From assembly GCA_023213315.1 (NCBI GenBank), contig JAKCPI010000866.1, forward strand, positions 1 to 64,000: a DNA stretch of 64,000 nucleotides, written 5' to 3'. Below the pieces are notes generated by a model. That model did no database searches and had not been told where the DNA came from. It worked only from the letters and a program-made list of their open reading frames with translations. The position numbers and the translations under genes were made by a program. Shown piece after piece: positions 1 to 11,364 of the stretch (the first letter of the stretch is position 1; every line of letters starts with the position of its first letter). Source of the DNA: Euborellia annulipes (Eukaryota; Arthropoda; Insecta; Dermaptera; Anisolabididae).

Positions 1-91
1 ATTTTATTCCAAAAAAAAAAAAAATATTTTTTTTTCAAATCTCGGGGGGCGGGGTAATTACTGCCTTTATCCCCCCTTATATCCGCCATTG
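1..91. mobile_element. Right end of an hAT-type MITE, cut by the window start
   Basis: Ends TTATATCCGCCATTG after C and G runs. The inverted sequence (GCGGATATAAGGGGGG) resembles the element start at 16139. Confidence 0.55.
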
Positions 92-1004
92 CACCCTCCT
101 CCCCCCGTGGTCGAGAAGCTAGAGTTGTTGACAAATATCAAAAAGATGAGCTCAAAATTTAAAAGAAAGAACATTCTTCGTTGGAAGGTCTTTAAGCAAC
201 AGGGTGGTCGTCGTCGTCATCGTCGTAGTCTCAAAGGAGTAGAGTTTCTAAGTAGAAAGTAAGTAAGCAGCGAACCAACCCCCCCAAGGGAACAGGGGAA
301 CTGTTGCCGCGTCAGCAACAAGCAACCAAGCTGCTGCTCTGCAATTCGATCCCTTTCATATTTACGTTCGCTCTTGTTTTTTTACGGCCCTATATAAAAA
401 TTCCCATGGAAAAAACAGTCGTATTGTCTATTCATTCGTGTACATTTATTATCTTATAGAGGAGGAGGAGGAGGAGGTCTTATTGCTTTTTAGAAGAAGG
501 GCATTGAGAGCAAAGCTATGTAATCATGATAAAGTTCAAAGTATTTTTTATATATACCTATGTATATATTGTAAAAATGGTTTGATAATAAAAGAGTTTC
601 TCTGATCGAATTACAGTCTAAAGATTTTTTTATTTATTTATTTTCTTTGTGATACTTTCAATAATTCAGAAAGGAAAAGTGATAGACTATATAAAATTAA
701 ATGTTTGAAATAATAACAAATTTAAGTGGGTTTGTCGCTTGTGAGTTGACACGCAAATTGCAACAAAAAATTGTTAAAATGTATTGTTGGTGTTATTGTT
801 GTAAAATTAAATTTTTTTCTATATCACATTTTTATAAAAAAATTAGTTTTGAAGAAGAGGCCGGCTTGAAACCGAAAGGTTGACTAAAATTTTAAGTGTT
901 TTATTTCATGTTAGCTGTACCAGAGCTGTAGCTAGAAAGATTTTTCAGACAATGGGGAGTTTAGATAAATCCCCTCTTCCAAAACGAATAAAGATTATAA
1001 ATTT
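92..1004. other. No gene seen
   Basis: Single-copy-looking sequence with a CGTCGTCGTCAT tract near 208 and a GGA tract at 463-476. A 60-aa open frame (701-883) has no support. Confidence 0.5.
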
Positions 1005-1429
1005 TTAATTTCTCTTACCTCTATATAAGTAGAGAAAGTATTGCGATCATGTCAAAAATTCTATGCCGAGATTTTGATGGATATACACGTTTTGAGGTCC
1101 CCTAAATCCAAAAAGTGGTTTTCGAGACATGGACTGACTCTGTATGTTTGTCTGCACAAACAAAATATCTCAAGAAGGAAAAGAGCTAGAGGGTTGAAAT
1201 TTTATATTTAAGTTAAGCACACCCATGGGACGTGACACGAAGCTTTTGAACAAAAACGTCCAACGAGTACTAGTACTTTACTGATGTATATACTTTTTCA
1301 GTTTTTCTTTTCTATTTTCCCAAAATTCGCTCTAACGATTTTGAAAAACCAATTATTTTTTAGATGCTCTTTAAAATGTATATTCTCATTTTACTCTCAA
1401 AATTGTTTGAAGCACAGTTTACTCTTGTA

Positions 1430-2331
1430 CAGTGAAGGACAATATTAAGCCCCAACCATGCATTATCTACTTGTGATTATTTCATTGTTTTTATAAAATA
1501 AAAATCTGGTGTGACTGGCGCACAGCACACAACTTTCTCTCTTACCTTCGGTAATCGAAAGTTGTGTACTGTGCTTGTCACACCAGATTTTTTGTGTCGA
1601 CATGTATTTAGTTTCCGACAGTAGGGTACAATTGAATTCAAGATGTAAAATTTATAAGTATGGGAAAATATTTATATTTTGATACCATGGCAACCATTTC
1701 TCCTATCTTTTCTATGGAGTACAAGAGTAAAGTGGTCTTCAGAAGATTTCAATCACAAAATGAGAATATACATTTTATAGGGAATCTAAAAAATAATTGA
1801 TTTTTGAATTTTAAAAAAAATCGTTGGAGCAAATTTAGAGAAAATCGAAAAAAACTGAAAAAGTGAATCAGTAAAGTGCTAGTACTTTTTGGTCGATTTT
1901 GTTCAAAAGCTTCGTGTCACGTCCCATGGGGGTGCCTAACTTAAATATAAAATTTCAACTTCCTAGCTCTTTTCGTTCTTGAGATATTTTGTTCACAGAC
2001 ACACAGACAGACACACACACACAGACACACACACAGACACACAGACAGACCATGTCGCGAAAACCACTTTTTGGATTCAGGGGACCTCAAAACGTGAAGA
2101 TCCATCAAAATCTCGACATCGAATTTTTGACATGAATCCAATACTTTCTCTCTCTATATATTAACATATATATAGAGGTACGAGAAAGTAAAATGAAAAT
2201 CTTTATTGGAAATTTTCTGGGTTTGAACCATTCAAGTTTCCATTAAAAAATATATACTATTTTTTTTTTTAAACAATGAAATAATCACACGTAGAAAACG
2301 CATAGGTGGGACTTAATATTGTACTTCACTG
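1430..2331. mobile_element. TA-flanked palindromic MITE (Tc1/mariner-like), carrying a DHP insertion
   Basis: Ends CAGTGAAGGACAATATTAAG and its complement (TTAATATTGTACTTCACTG) with TA on both sides. Inner blocks TGATTATTTCATTGTTTTTA are inverted. It matches the intact 189-bp copy at 49618-49806. The extra length is a DHP element at 1500-2193. Confidence 0.8.
1500..2193 (-). mobile_element. DHP element nested in the TA-MITE
   Basis: Complete copy with the L hairpin at 1500-1596 and the S hairpin at 2135-2190. Its microsatellite is CA/CAGA type at 1996-2050. It went in next to an A-rich stretch of the MITE loop. Confidence 0.82.
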
Positions 2332-2554
2332 TACTTCATAGGAAAGATAGGAGAAATGGTTCTCTTGGTAACAAAATATAAATATTTTCTCACGTTTATA
2401 AAATTTACATCTTGAATTTTGATATAGGCCTATCAGTGAAAACTAAATATATCTCGACACAAAAAATCTGGTGTGATAAGCGCAGAACACAACTTTCATT
2501 TACCGAAAGAAAGAGAAAGTTGTATGCTGTGCGACTAGTCACACCAGATTTTTT

Positions 2555-3370
2555 ATATAAAAATTTCAAACAGTATTTAAAATATTAATACTTTATAATT
2601 TTATTTATTTATTTTTTAGAGGATTCCGGGGGGGGGGGTGACTTGCCTCCCCCTAGCTACACTATTCTATATTTTCGAAATAAAGAAATAATTTTTCTGG
2701 ATTAAGAAAATTTAATAAGCTAATAATAACTTTCAAGTAGGCCTATAATATCTAATTACGAGTCAGAATCAGAGTTATGAATTTATTTTTTACGTTTTTG
2801 ACTTGTTTTTATTTCATAATCTAAATATTTATTTTAAAATATGTACGTAGAGCTGGTTGGTCGTCACTCATCATCATCATCATCATCATCAAAATATAAC
2901 GCTAAAAAGGTCCATATAGTAGAGAGGGGGGGTCTAATTAATGAAAACAGCCTAATTACTTGCCAGAGTAAATGATTGCTATATTTCTCGTTCAGATTCA
3001 ATGGTTTTAAAACATTAACATTAACATGTATAGTATGTCCATCCGTCCACCCATCCATGGCTTTGGTTCCCCCCACTCTTCGCGTTGGCTAACGATTGAA
3101 CCGAAAGCTGCATGTGAAATTTTTTTGATTAATTATCCATTTTATACATGTTTTTTTTTTTTTTTTAATGCAATGTATTTTATTCTATACACATATATAT
3201 AAATGTGTGTCAAAAATGGATTTTATTTTAACGCTTCAGAAGAAGATGATGATGATAGATTGAGAAAAATAAATAGTGGATAATAATTGATCTTTTTTAA
3301 TTAAATTTTCAAAAATGTGTTTGAATTTTTAAATAAAAAAAAAAAAAAAAAAAAATTATTATGAACATAA
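2555..3370. other. No gene seen
   Basis: AT-rich, with an ATC tract at 2870-2890, a poly-G block at 2629-2639 next to CCTCCCCCTAGC (possible hAT end) and poly(T) at 3151-3166. Confidence 0.5.
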
Positions 3371-4404
3371 TTTTTACTTTCTCGTACCCTATATATGAAA
3401 TATATAGAGAGAGAAAGTATTGCGATCATGTCAAAAATTCGATGTCGAGATTTTGATGGATATACATGTTTTGAGGTCCCCTGAGTCCAAAAAAGTGGGT
3501 CCCGCAAATTGGTCTGTGTGTGTGTATGTGTGTGTGCGTGTGTCTGTATGTGTGGACAGATTTTTAGCATGAAGGAATTGACCTACCGGATTGAAATTTT
3601 ATATTTAACTTAGGTACCTTCCCACACGCTCAAAATAAGCTTTTGAACAAAATCAGCCAAAAAGTACTAGTACTTTACTGATGTACTTTTTCAGTTTTTT
3701 TCGATTTTCTCAAAATTCCCTCCAAGGATGTTTTTTAAAATTCAAAAATCAATTATTTTTTAGATGCTCTTTAAAATGTATATTCTCATTTTGCCGTTGA
3801 AATCTTCTGAAGACCACTTTACTCTTGTTCTTCATAGGAAAGATAGAAATGGTTGCCATGGTAACGGAATTTAAATCTTTTTCTTTTTATTAGATTAAAA
3901 ATCAATTATTATTTAAATTCCCATTTTTTTTAAATTTATTTGTGTCTTTAATTGTTTCAAAGAAAACATATATATATCTCTCCCACTTGCAAACATTATC
4001 GTCTCTCTCTACTCTTTTTAAATTCCCTTTCCACCTTATCTTCGCATAGGAACAATGTTAATTTCCTATAGGGATTTGTATGTTAATTTCGATTCAAAAG
4101 GGGGTCCCCTTTAGAACTTTTTAGGCATTTAAAATTTTTTTTTCCAATTCTTATGAAATTTTGTATTTATTTACGATTCTATATTGTGTATAAAATGTCC
4201 AAATATGAGATTAAAATTTTTAAAAATAACCATAGTTTATTTCAAGCAATCAACATTTAAAATCCAAGTTTGAAACTAAGGTGCTATCGGAAACTAAATA
4301 TATCTCGACACAAAAAATCTGGTGTGACCAGCACAGTGCGCAACTTTCTCTTACCGAAGGGTAAGAAAAAGTTGTGTGCTGTGCGCCAGTCACACCAGAT
4401 TTTT
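3371..4404 (+). mobile_element. DHP element, long subfamily
   Basis: S hairpin 3374-3420, L hairpin 4310-4404. Between about 3885 and 4275 it carries a module (GGGATTTGTATGTTAATTTC, AAAAGGGGGTCCCCTTT, ATAAAATGTCCAAATATGAG) found otherwise only in the copy at 39112-40199. Confidence 0.8.
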
Positions 4405-4765
4405 AATTTTTCTTTTATATAATGCACCAAGAGTATCCAGATATGAATACACCAGCCTTGATGAACCATTTTCAACAATTTTTGGATAAATTTCAACCTG
4501 CATCTTCTTCTTCAGTGCAAAAATCTACAAAGTACAAAACTGAAGATGATGACGGTCGAAATATGTGAAAAATATGTGAGGCTGATAATTTAATCTCTGA
4601 ATATTCCCTGTAATATAGAGTATGTGTATAAAATAAATAAAATAATAGAATATTAAAATATTTTTAATGTGAATATATTTTACTTTTTTTTTATATAAAT
4701 TTGCTCTTTCAGCTACTAAGGCCATTTAGGGGTTTCAATGTATTAAATATTAAATATATTTTGAT

Positions 4766-4832
4766 GCCCTCGGGCTTGGTGTAGTTGGTAGCGTGCCTAC
4801 CTTCTATACCGAATGTCGCGGGTTTGGATGAA
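4766..4832 (+). mobile_element. tRNA-SINE head fragment
   Basis: CCTCGGGCTTGGTGTAGTTG (A-box-like) through GTCGCGGGTTTGGA (B box) only; tail absent. Confidence 0.6.
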
Positions 4833-4946
4833 ATAAAATATTGAATCAGAAACCAAACATGACTCAATTTATATAACTATTCAAAAAAATTTTCCTTTTT
4901 TTTTTTTTCAAACTGTATAAGCTTATATTCTCCTACCCTGTATACA

Positions 4947-5025
4947 GGAACGCCATTTGAGGGGGGGCAGAGGGGGCATTTGCTCCCCCCCTCCCAAGGA
5001 TTTGGAAAAATACTAAATTCTTAGT
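4947..5025. mobile_element. Possible hAT-type MITE end
   Basis: CAGGAACGCCATTTGAGGGG followed by G and C runs, like the other G-rich hAT ends; no partner end identified. Confidence 0.35.
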
Positions 5026-5129
5026 TTAGCCCTTAAATACGAACAAACTCACACTCTTTCTTTATAAATAAGTATAGAAAATGGTATAGATAAATATATA
5101 GAGGTATATATATGTTTATATCTTTATAT

Positions 5130-5260
5130 ATATAATTCTTCTGTACGTGTATATGTGACTGAACTCCTTCTACACGACTAAACCGATTTTGATGAAATTT
5201 TCTGTGTATGTTTGTGAGAGCGCCGGACAGGTTTTGTTTCACAAATAACAATAAGTTAAT
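5130..5260 (+). repeat. Relict repeat with ACCGATTTTGATGAAATTT motif
   Basis: GAACTCCTTCTACACGACTA, then ACCGATTTTGATGAAATTT, is a phrase common in arthropod dispersed repeats, often Helitron-related. Ends not visible. Confidence 0.35.
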
Positions 5261-5294
5261 GAGTAATTAACCGTTAAAATAAGAAAAAAATAAA

Positions 5295-5395
5295 AATTAT
5301 GAGAAATAGTTGCCATGGTAACAAAATATAAATATTTACCCATGTTTACGATTTTTTTTTATTTATTTACATTTTGAATTCTAAAATATCGGCGT
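5295..5395 (+). repeat. DHP internal fragment
   Basis: GAGAAATAGTTGCCATGGTA through AATATTTACCCATG and TTTTGAATTCTAAAATATCGG matches the DHP body; no ends remain. Confidence 0.6.
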
Positions 5396-5484
5396 AAATT
5401 TTTTGTCTGTGTACCGGGAGAGTACCGGAAAGGATATGATTCACAAAAAATCTTAAGTTCATGAATAATTAACCGTTAAAATAA

Positions 5485-5657
5485 TCTATATATTATAAAA
5501 ATGAATTGGGAAAAATGTTTGTATGTACCGGTATGTATATATGTATGTATGTTTTGTAGAAATCCACAATTTTCAATGAAGGCGAGCAAGGGGGGTCCAG
5601 GGGCGCAGCCCCCTGGCTAGGCGTAAAGCCCCGCCGAAGGCGGGGCTTTGCGTCTAG
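5485..5657 (+). mobile_element. Non-autonomous Helitron
   Basis: Starts TCTATATATTATAAAAATGA after A and ends CTAG before T. A perfect GC-rich hairpin (AAAGCCCCGCC / GGCGGGGCTTT, 5625-5649) sits 4 bases before CTAG. This is the standard Helitron end structure. 173 bp, no coding capacity. Confidence 0.78.
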
Positions 5658-5742
5658 TGTATGTATATAAATTAAGTATCACAGGAAGTAAAAAAATTTT
5701 GCCACCCCCAAGCAAAAACTGAAATGACGTCACTGACTGTAA

Positions 5743-5812
5743 AAACTGTAGCAGTTTACTTGTACAAAAATATTGCACGTGTATGCTTGTCAAGTTTGCA
5801 GTTACGTGATTG
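5743..5812. repeat. GGCGGC-family MITE fragment
   Basis: GTTTACTTGTACAAAAATAT and GCTTGTCAAGTTTGCAGTTA match 9940-9990. Confidence 0.55.
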
Positions 5813-5829
5813 AATTTTCTTAGCTATAT

Positions 5830-6830
5830 TTAAGGGGACCCAAGAGCGAAGTGGTTACGCATGTTTTTCCCGATAAGATGGCGTAGTGTGTCATAAAAGT
5901 ATGCCCAAAAATCAAGTAATTCAAAAAGTTGCCAAGAGATGTCAGAAAGGTAGCTAATAATATTTAATGCATTTGGTTGATTTTCATTGATCTTTTAACA
6001 ATAAATACTTTATAAATGTTATTATATATTATGTATCTTTTATAAAAACAAAAATATATAAATATATGTTTGGCCTCATCAATAAAAAACACTCACATGT
6101 CTTGTTAAATATATCTATGACTCAGTTAAAGTCCGAATCGAGGTATTTTGAATACTATTATCTTTTTCAAATAATAGATCTCGAAAAATATTTAGCTATA
6201 ACTTGACCCCGCTGCCCTCTGGGCTTTGCTGCTTACAGTAGTGTGTTAGAGCAGATCCAGATATCTGTCCCTCTACTGGTTAACCAAGCGGCGCATAAGT
6301 GGAAAATTTTTTCTTTAAAGTTTTTCACCTATTCGTTACGAGTTAGTAACTTGCGCGACTAACTGCATATAAGGGGAAGTGAGTTTTATTGGTGCAGGTC
6401 GAGGGTCCGGTGGCCTGGTGCAATGGATAGCACGCCTATGCCCCGGAAAGGCGGAGGTCCTGGGTTCGATTCCCGGGGGCCATGGGATGTTTGGCCTCAT
6501 CAATAAAAAACACTCACATGTCTTGTTAAATATATAAATATAGGCCAGATATAGGCTAATACTATATCGGCTGTTAGACTAGCCTGCCATCTATTGCAAG
6601 AATGCTGAACTAATTTGACAGTTGGTTTTTAAATAAATCATCAAAGCTTATTTTAAAAAATCTTAATTAATATGTGATTAATAATAACAATAAATTCATT
6701 TTTAAATTTAAAGAAAACTAAAGATTATTGGGACAGATTGTTTTTTTGTATTTGCTTGATAACAAAAAAATTAACTTCCATAATTTTTTAATAAGTCATT
6801 AAAAAAATATAGCTCGATGCCCCAATAACT
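5830..6830 (+). mobile_element. TTAA-MITE with nested 463-bp insertion, right end truncated
   Basis: Starts TTAAGGGGACCCAAGAGCGA and matches 59842 onward (GATGGCGTAGTGTGTCATAA, GCCAAGAGATGTCAGAA, CCTGCCATCTATTGCAAGAA). Interrupted at 6065-6527. Confidence 0.75.
6065..6527 (+). mobile_element. Small element with terminal direct repeats and a tRNA-like segment
   Basis: The 46-bp sequence starting TGTTTGGCCTCATCAATAAA occurs at both ends (6065-6110 and 6484-6527). AATATATAAATATA is duplicated outside. 6404-6480 can fold as a tRNA (acceptor GGTGGCC, D stem GTGC/GCAC, T arm CTGGGTTCGATTCCCGG, no proper anticodon loop). It could be a TRIM-like element or a SINE with a duplicated tail. The empty site is known from other TTAA-MITE copies. 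Confidence 0.65.
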
Positions 6831-7560
6831 TAAAGATTATTATTTTTATAAATTTAATAACTGAAAAATTGGTAAATGAATAATAAAACAAATTAATTTT
6901 AAGAAAAAATGAAGCTAGTAAAAATAAGAGGAGTTTAAGATTAAGAGCAAGTTATTTTCTTTTTATTGAATGAATCAATACATTTAGGATAATTGAAAAT
7001 AATTAGATGGAACCCGCTTAGCCTGGGAGGATGTTCGTTAGTTGGCCCGGGTCTAAAGAAGATTAGGTCGTTTGAGACGCCCCTCGTTCAAGAGAAATGG
7101 GCCTCTATACTTTTTCCCGGGGCTTTTCTTTAAGTCTTATCGCACTGCCCTCTCTCTCTCTCTCTCTTCTCTTCATGTCTTATCTTGGTAGTTATCGCAC
7201 GTTTATCCCTCCCTTAGTGCAGTTATACAGTATAATGTAGAAGAGAAAAAGAAGAAGAAAAAGAAAATCTTGAGAGCGCTTTTCTACTTTATACTATAGC
7301 TTTTAATACTCGTTTTAAGTTACAACATAGGGGAGAGGGTGGAGGTTTATTTATTTATTTGTCATAATAAAGAGATATTTCTTTGTTTTCAAAAGGAATG
7401 GAGGGTTTATCTTTTAAATACGTAGGTCTATTTCTTAATAATGACAAAAAAAAAAGGTATTTATCATATGCCATTTTAGTTGTCTAGAGAATTGCACTCA
7501 ATTAATGACACCCTTATAATAATGGATGAATTTAGGGAGTGGAGTTTAGAATAGAATGCT
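6831..7560. other. No gene seen
   Basis: Contains a moderately GC-rich patch 7010-7120 and a TC microsatellite at 7150-7173. Confidence 0.5.
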
Positions 7561-8194
7561 TTTTACTTTCTCTTATCTATACATGGTATATAAATGTAAT
7601 ATATGATATATAGAAAGAATTGGATTTATGTCAAAAATTCGATGTCAAGATTTTGATGGAAATACACGTTTTGAGGTCCCTTGAGTTCAAAAAAGTGGTT
7701 TTCGTAACATCGTCTGTCTGTGAACAAAATATCTCAAGAACGAAAAGAGTTAGGAGGTTGCAATTTTATATTTAAGTCAGACACCCAGCTAGGGTGTGAA
7801 AATAAGCTTTTGAACAAAATCAGCCAAAAAGTACTAGTACTTTACTTACGTAGTTTTTCAGTTTTTTTTCGATTTTCTCAAAAAATCGCTACAACGATTT
7901 TGATTAAAATTCAAAAATTAATTATTTTTAAAATGCTCTTTAAAATGTATATTCTCATTTTGCTCTCAAAATTGTTAGAAGCACACTTTACCCTTGTACT
8001 TCATAGGAAAGATAGGAGAAATGGTAACAAAATATAAATATTTTACCATATTTATAAATTTTATATCTTGCATTCTCTAATATAACGGCGGAAACTAAAT
8101 ATATCTTAACACAAAAAAATCTGGTGTGACAAGCACAGAACACAACTTTCTCTTACCAAAGATAAGAGTGCGACCAGTCACATCAAATTTTTTT
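7561..8194 (+). mobile_element. DHP element, decayed
   Basis: S hairpin from 7563, no microsatellite beyond GTCTGTCTG, and an L hairpin (8105-8194) with part of one arm deleted. The GTTGCC half of the X-box motif is also deleted (AGAAATGGTAAC). Confidence 0.75.
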
Positions 8195-8224
8195 ATTTTA
8201 AATAATAAATTAAACTTTGGAAAT

Positions 8225-8645
8225 CTCATGATTTAAGTCAGTGGTATAGTGGTAGGTAGCTAGGGAAGAAACGATACCACTGAGGAATCGATACTTTTAC
8301 TCGGTATCGATTGAAAAGTATCGGTCAATTTTTTCGTATTAATATAATTAAAGGTAGGTAAAATCAGCAGTAGGCATAAGTACTGATATTATATTTATTA
8401 ATATAATAAAAAACAATTAGTATATAGTAGCATTTTGTGATTGTGCGCGAGCTTTGGAAAACAACCTCTTACAAGGTTCCGACGACCAGAAGTACCGACA
8501 ATGTGCAAGAACATTCGTGCCTGTTTATATAACAGGTTTTATCAATACGAGATTTTTCGACCGAAACCTACTTGGTACTCGATTCCAAAGTATCGATTCG
8601 AAAAGTACTTGGAATCAAAAGAAAAGTTTCGAGTAAGTTAATGGT
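8225..8645. repeat. Possible TE relic with repeated ATCGATAC-like blocks
   Basis: GAATCGATACTTTTACTCGG, GTATCGATTGAAAAGTATCG and, at the right, AAAGTATCGATTCGAAAAGT suggest related ends about 300 bp apart; no clean TIR or target duplication. Confidence 0.3.
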
Positions 8646-8955
8646 AGTCTATGAAGTCGAGAAAATTATATTTGGATCGCAAGGGGGATAAAATTGTAAA
8701 TAAATTTAATAAATGAAAAACTTTTTTGAAAAAAATATTAGTTTCTAAAAATGAGAAAAACTGAGTCATCATCTGTTTTGTTTTCAAAGAGCTTAAATTG
8801 AGTAATTTTGGCTTAAAGTTCGAAATAGATATCAAGAACTGTCTGATGCAGATCTAAAGGTATTATTACTATTTGTCTCATCTTATGTGAGATGGGATTT
8901 TCTCCATTTCCCTAGCTAAAATCTAAATAATGAAACAAATTAGAAAGGAAAAGGA

Positions 8956-9048
8956 GCAGCCAAAAAATATAAAGCCTCAGATTTTCACAAATTAATCCCG
9001 AAACGTCTCGTTAATTTGTGAAAATCGAAGGCTTTTTAGCTGCTGCTT
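8956..9048. repeat. Short palindrome with CGAAACGTC centre
   Basis: CAGCCAAAAAATATAAAGCC and GATTTTCACAAATTAA repeat inverted around CCCGAAACGTCTCG, with small mismatches. Confidence 0.6.
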
Positions 9049-9569
9049 TGTGCTTGTTATAATTTAAAAATACAGGTGTGGTGGTTTTTGTTGCCAAGTG
9101 TTGCGCATTGCAATGTTGATGTTTTTGACAGCGTGCCAAGGAATCCCCCTGGCCTTGAGGCTGTGGGGTGGTGTAGCTACTGGATGGACGAGCATTGATT
9201 TTAGAAATGTCCCCTCCCTTTTATAGGTCATTGGGTTGTTGGCTGCCTGGCTGCCATCGACAGACAGCATTCCAATTCGATACCCAACCACACCCGCTCT
9301 CCCCACAACCCATGCATCCAATCTTGTTTATTTTTCTTTTCTGATTAAATTTTTTCGACCAGAAAATTAACGCAATTCCGTATCCAGGGTTAATAATAAT
9401 ACATGTTAATTTTAGTTTAGATTGATTTCCTATATTTAATTGAATTGTTTTCTGATTAAAGGGAAAGGGAAGAACTACAAAAAAGCCAACAAAATTCTGG
9501 TAATTTTTTTTTCTAAGTGACTAAACAGTCGAAATTTGCCATTGCGAGATGAAATTTTATTATATAGTC

Positions 9570-10008
9570 TTAAGGCGGCTAAACATGTAACTGCACACTG
9601 TAATCTTTTTGTACCAGCATGCACAAATTCCCTTCGGTACCATAGGGAACAAGCATGCTTGTGCCAAGATACAGCTTATGCCGAAAATTAACCTAAAAAT
9701 ATCAAAGTTGGAAGGTTATTTATTAGAACATCTCAAGAAATACTTGCTTTAAACAGAAACACAATAAATATTAATATTTAAATTGAAATTTTAAATAAAT
9801 TAATAAATATTAAATAAATATCAAATGTCAAGACGTCTGTAAAATGGCGGAGTTTTGCTTGTGCATGATTAAAATTTAATCGAGCATCAAGCGGCTTGCA
9901 CAATTAAAATGCTTGCGCATAATTGTCCTACATACGCCAGTTTGCTTGTACAAAAGGATTGAACGTGCATGCTTGTCAAGTTTGCAGTTACGTGTGCTAC
10001 CGCCTTTA
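9570..10008. mobile_element. TTAA-type MITE, GGCGGC family
   Basis: Begins TTAAGGCGGCTAAACATGTA and ends with the imperfect complement (CAGTTACGTGTGCTACCGCC then TTTA). Inner blocks AAGCATGCTTGTGCC and GCATCAAGCGGCTTGCACAA recur at 11190-11300 and 63540. Confidence 0.68.
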
Positions 10009-10027
10009 CAATGGAAATATTTAAAAT

Positions 10028-10530
10028 TGATTGGAGAAAGGCAGGTTCAGCCAAATAAAAACCTTTATATGCTTATCGATCCGGAGACGTTTCGAGACAA
10101 ATTTATTATCTCATCATCAGTCCGACAAAAAATGTACATACAAAAATAATTAATTTTCTATATCTAATAATAGTTATAAAAAACACATTGTGGCGAAAAA
10201 GCTACAGCGAAATGTTGCATAAAGGTGGTCATTAATGATACAGTACATGTACATATATGTACATGTATATTCATATATGAATATATTATAATGAAATATG
10301 TACATGTACTGTATCATTAATGACCACTTTTATGCAACATTTCGATGTAAGCTTTTTCGCCACAATGTGTTTTTTATAACTATTATTAGATATCGAAAAT
10401 TAATTATTTTTGTATGTACATTTTTAGTCGGACTGATGATGAGATAATATAATTTGTCTCGAAACGTCTCCAGGATCGATAAGCATATAAAGGCTTTTTA
10501 TTTGGCTGAACCTACCCTTTCTCCTATCAA
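10028..10530. mobile_element. 500-bp near-perfect palindrome (foldback MITE)
   Basis: Left and right halves are inverted copies from GGAGAAAGG, GGTTCAGCCAAATAAAAA, GAGACGTTTCGAGACAAATT, TCTCATCATCAGTCCGAC to GGTCATTAATGATACAGTAC, meeting at about 10280. A partial copy is at 49223-49335. Confidence 0.88.
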
Positions 10531-11109
10531 CTAGTTTCATAGCCACCATACTTCTATTTATTTAAAAAAATTTTTATTTTGAGTGATTGGGCGGGGTGAA
10601 GTTGTTTATTATTATTATTACTATTTTATTTCCCATTGATCACGTCATCATCAAAAGTCGAGTCATTGTCTAAATGAAATAGAAAGAGAGAGCGAATCTA
10701 AAAACACCTGACTGATTAAAACTATCAATATGATTGGCTGGTCCCACCCCAAGGGGTGCATTAATGGCCTGCTAAATATAGCCTGCTAAGAACGAATGAA
10801 TCATCCCTCATGACGACGATCCTGATGATGATGATGAGGACACAGGCCATCCTGACACCTTGTCACAGTGTTTATCATAATTTAATTGTAATTAGAGAAA
10901 CGGCACCAGCTGTTACTGCTGTCGCTGCTTTTAGATTAGCAGAAGGACAGAAAATAGCAGACAGATACTGTATATTATGACTCTAACGTGACATTCGAGG
11001 AGCATATGAGTGAGACTGGCCAGAATTTCATTAATTAATTAAATTTTTATATCAAGTTAACTCATGATAATTCAATACAAATATTAATTTCTACATTTCT
11101 TTTAAATGA
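10531..11109. other. No gene seen
   Basis: Non-repetitive by eye; a GATGAT tract near 10823. Confidence 0.45.
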
Positions 11110-11364
11110 ATTAATGATAGTATAATAAATAAATATCAAATTTCAAGACGTCTGTAAAATGACGGAGAGTTTTGATTGCACAAATATGCTTGTGCACGAT
11201 TAAAATTGAATTGAGCATCAAGCGGCTTGCACAATTAAAATGCTTGTGCACGATTAAAATTGAATCGAGCATCAAGCGGCTTGCACAATTAAAATGCTTG
11301 CGCAAAATTCTCTTAAAGACGTTTCAGTTTGTCAAGTTTGCAGTTATGTGTGTCGCCGCCTTAA
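11110..11364. mobile_element. GGCGGC-family MITE, left end lost, internal 54-bp duplication
   Basis: GATTAAAATTGAATCGAGCA plus TCAAGCGGCTTGCACAATTA occurs twice in tandem (11199-11252, 11253-11306). The right end is GTGTCGCCGCCTTAA. Confidence 0.65.

Larger units (their letters stand above)
1005..2554 (+). mobile_element. DHP element, outer copy split by a TA-MITE
   Basis: S hairpin at 1005-1040, body to 1429, resumes at 2332 and ends with the L hairpin at 2554. The interruption 1430-2331 duplicates a TA of the element (CTTGTA / TACTTCATAGG), so the original sequence can be read through. Confidence 0.8.

Noticed and set aside
1005..2554. DHP as a Helitron
   Set aside because: The L end starts with TC after A, as Helitrons do, but the other end lacks CTRR, the hairpins are terminal and far longer, and insertion is in homopolymers rather than simply between A and T.
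6404..6480. Functional tRNA gene
   Set aside because: D and T arms fold, but the anticodon arm is poor with no U33-type loop, and the sequence sits inside a mobile element with a target duplication.
9064..9321. 85-aa minus-strand frame in a GC-richer patch
   Set aside because: No recognisable motif, no splice sites that extend it, low confidence as coding.
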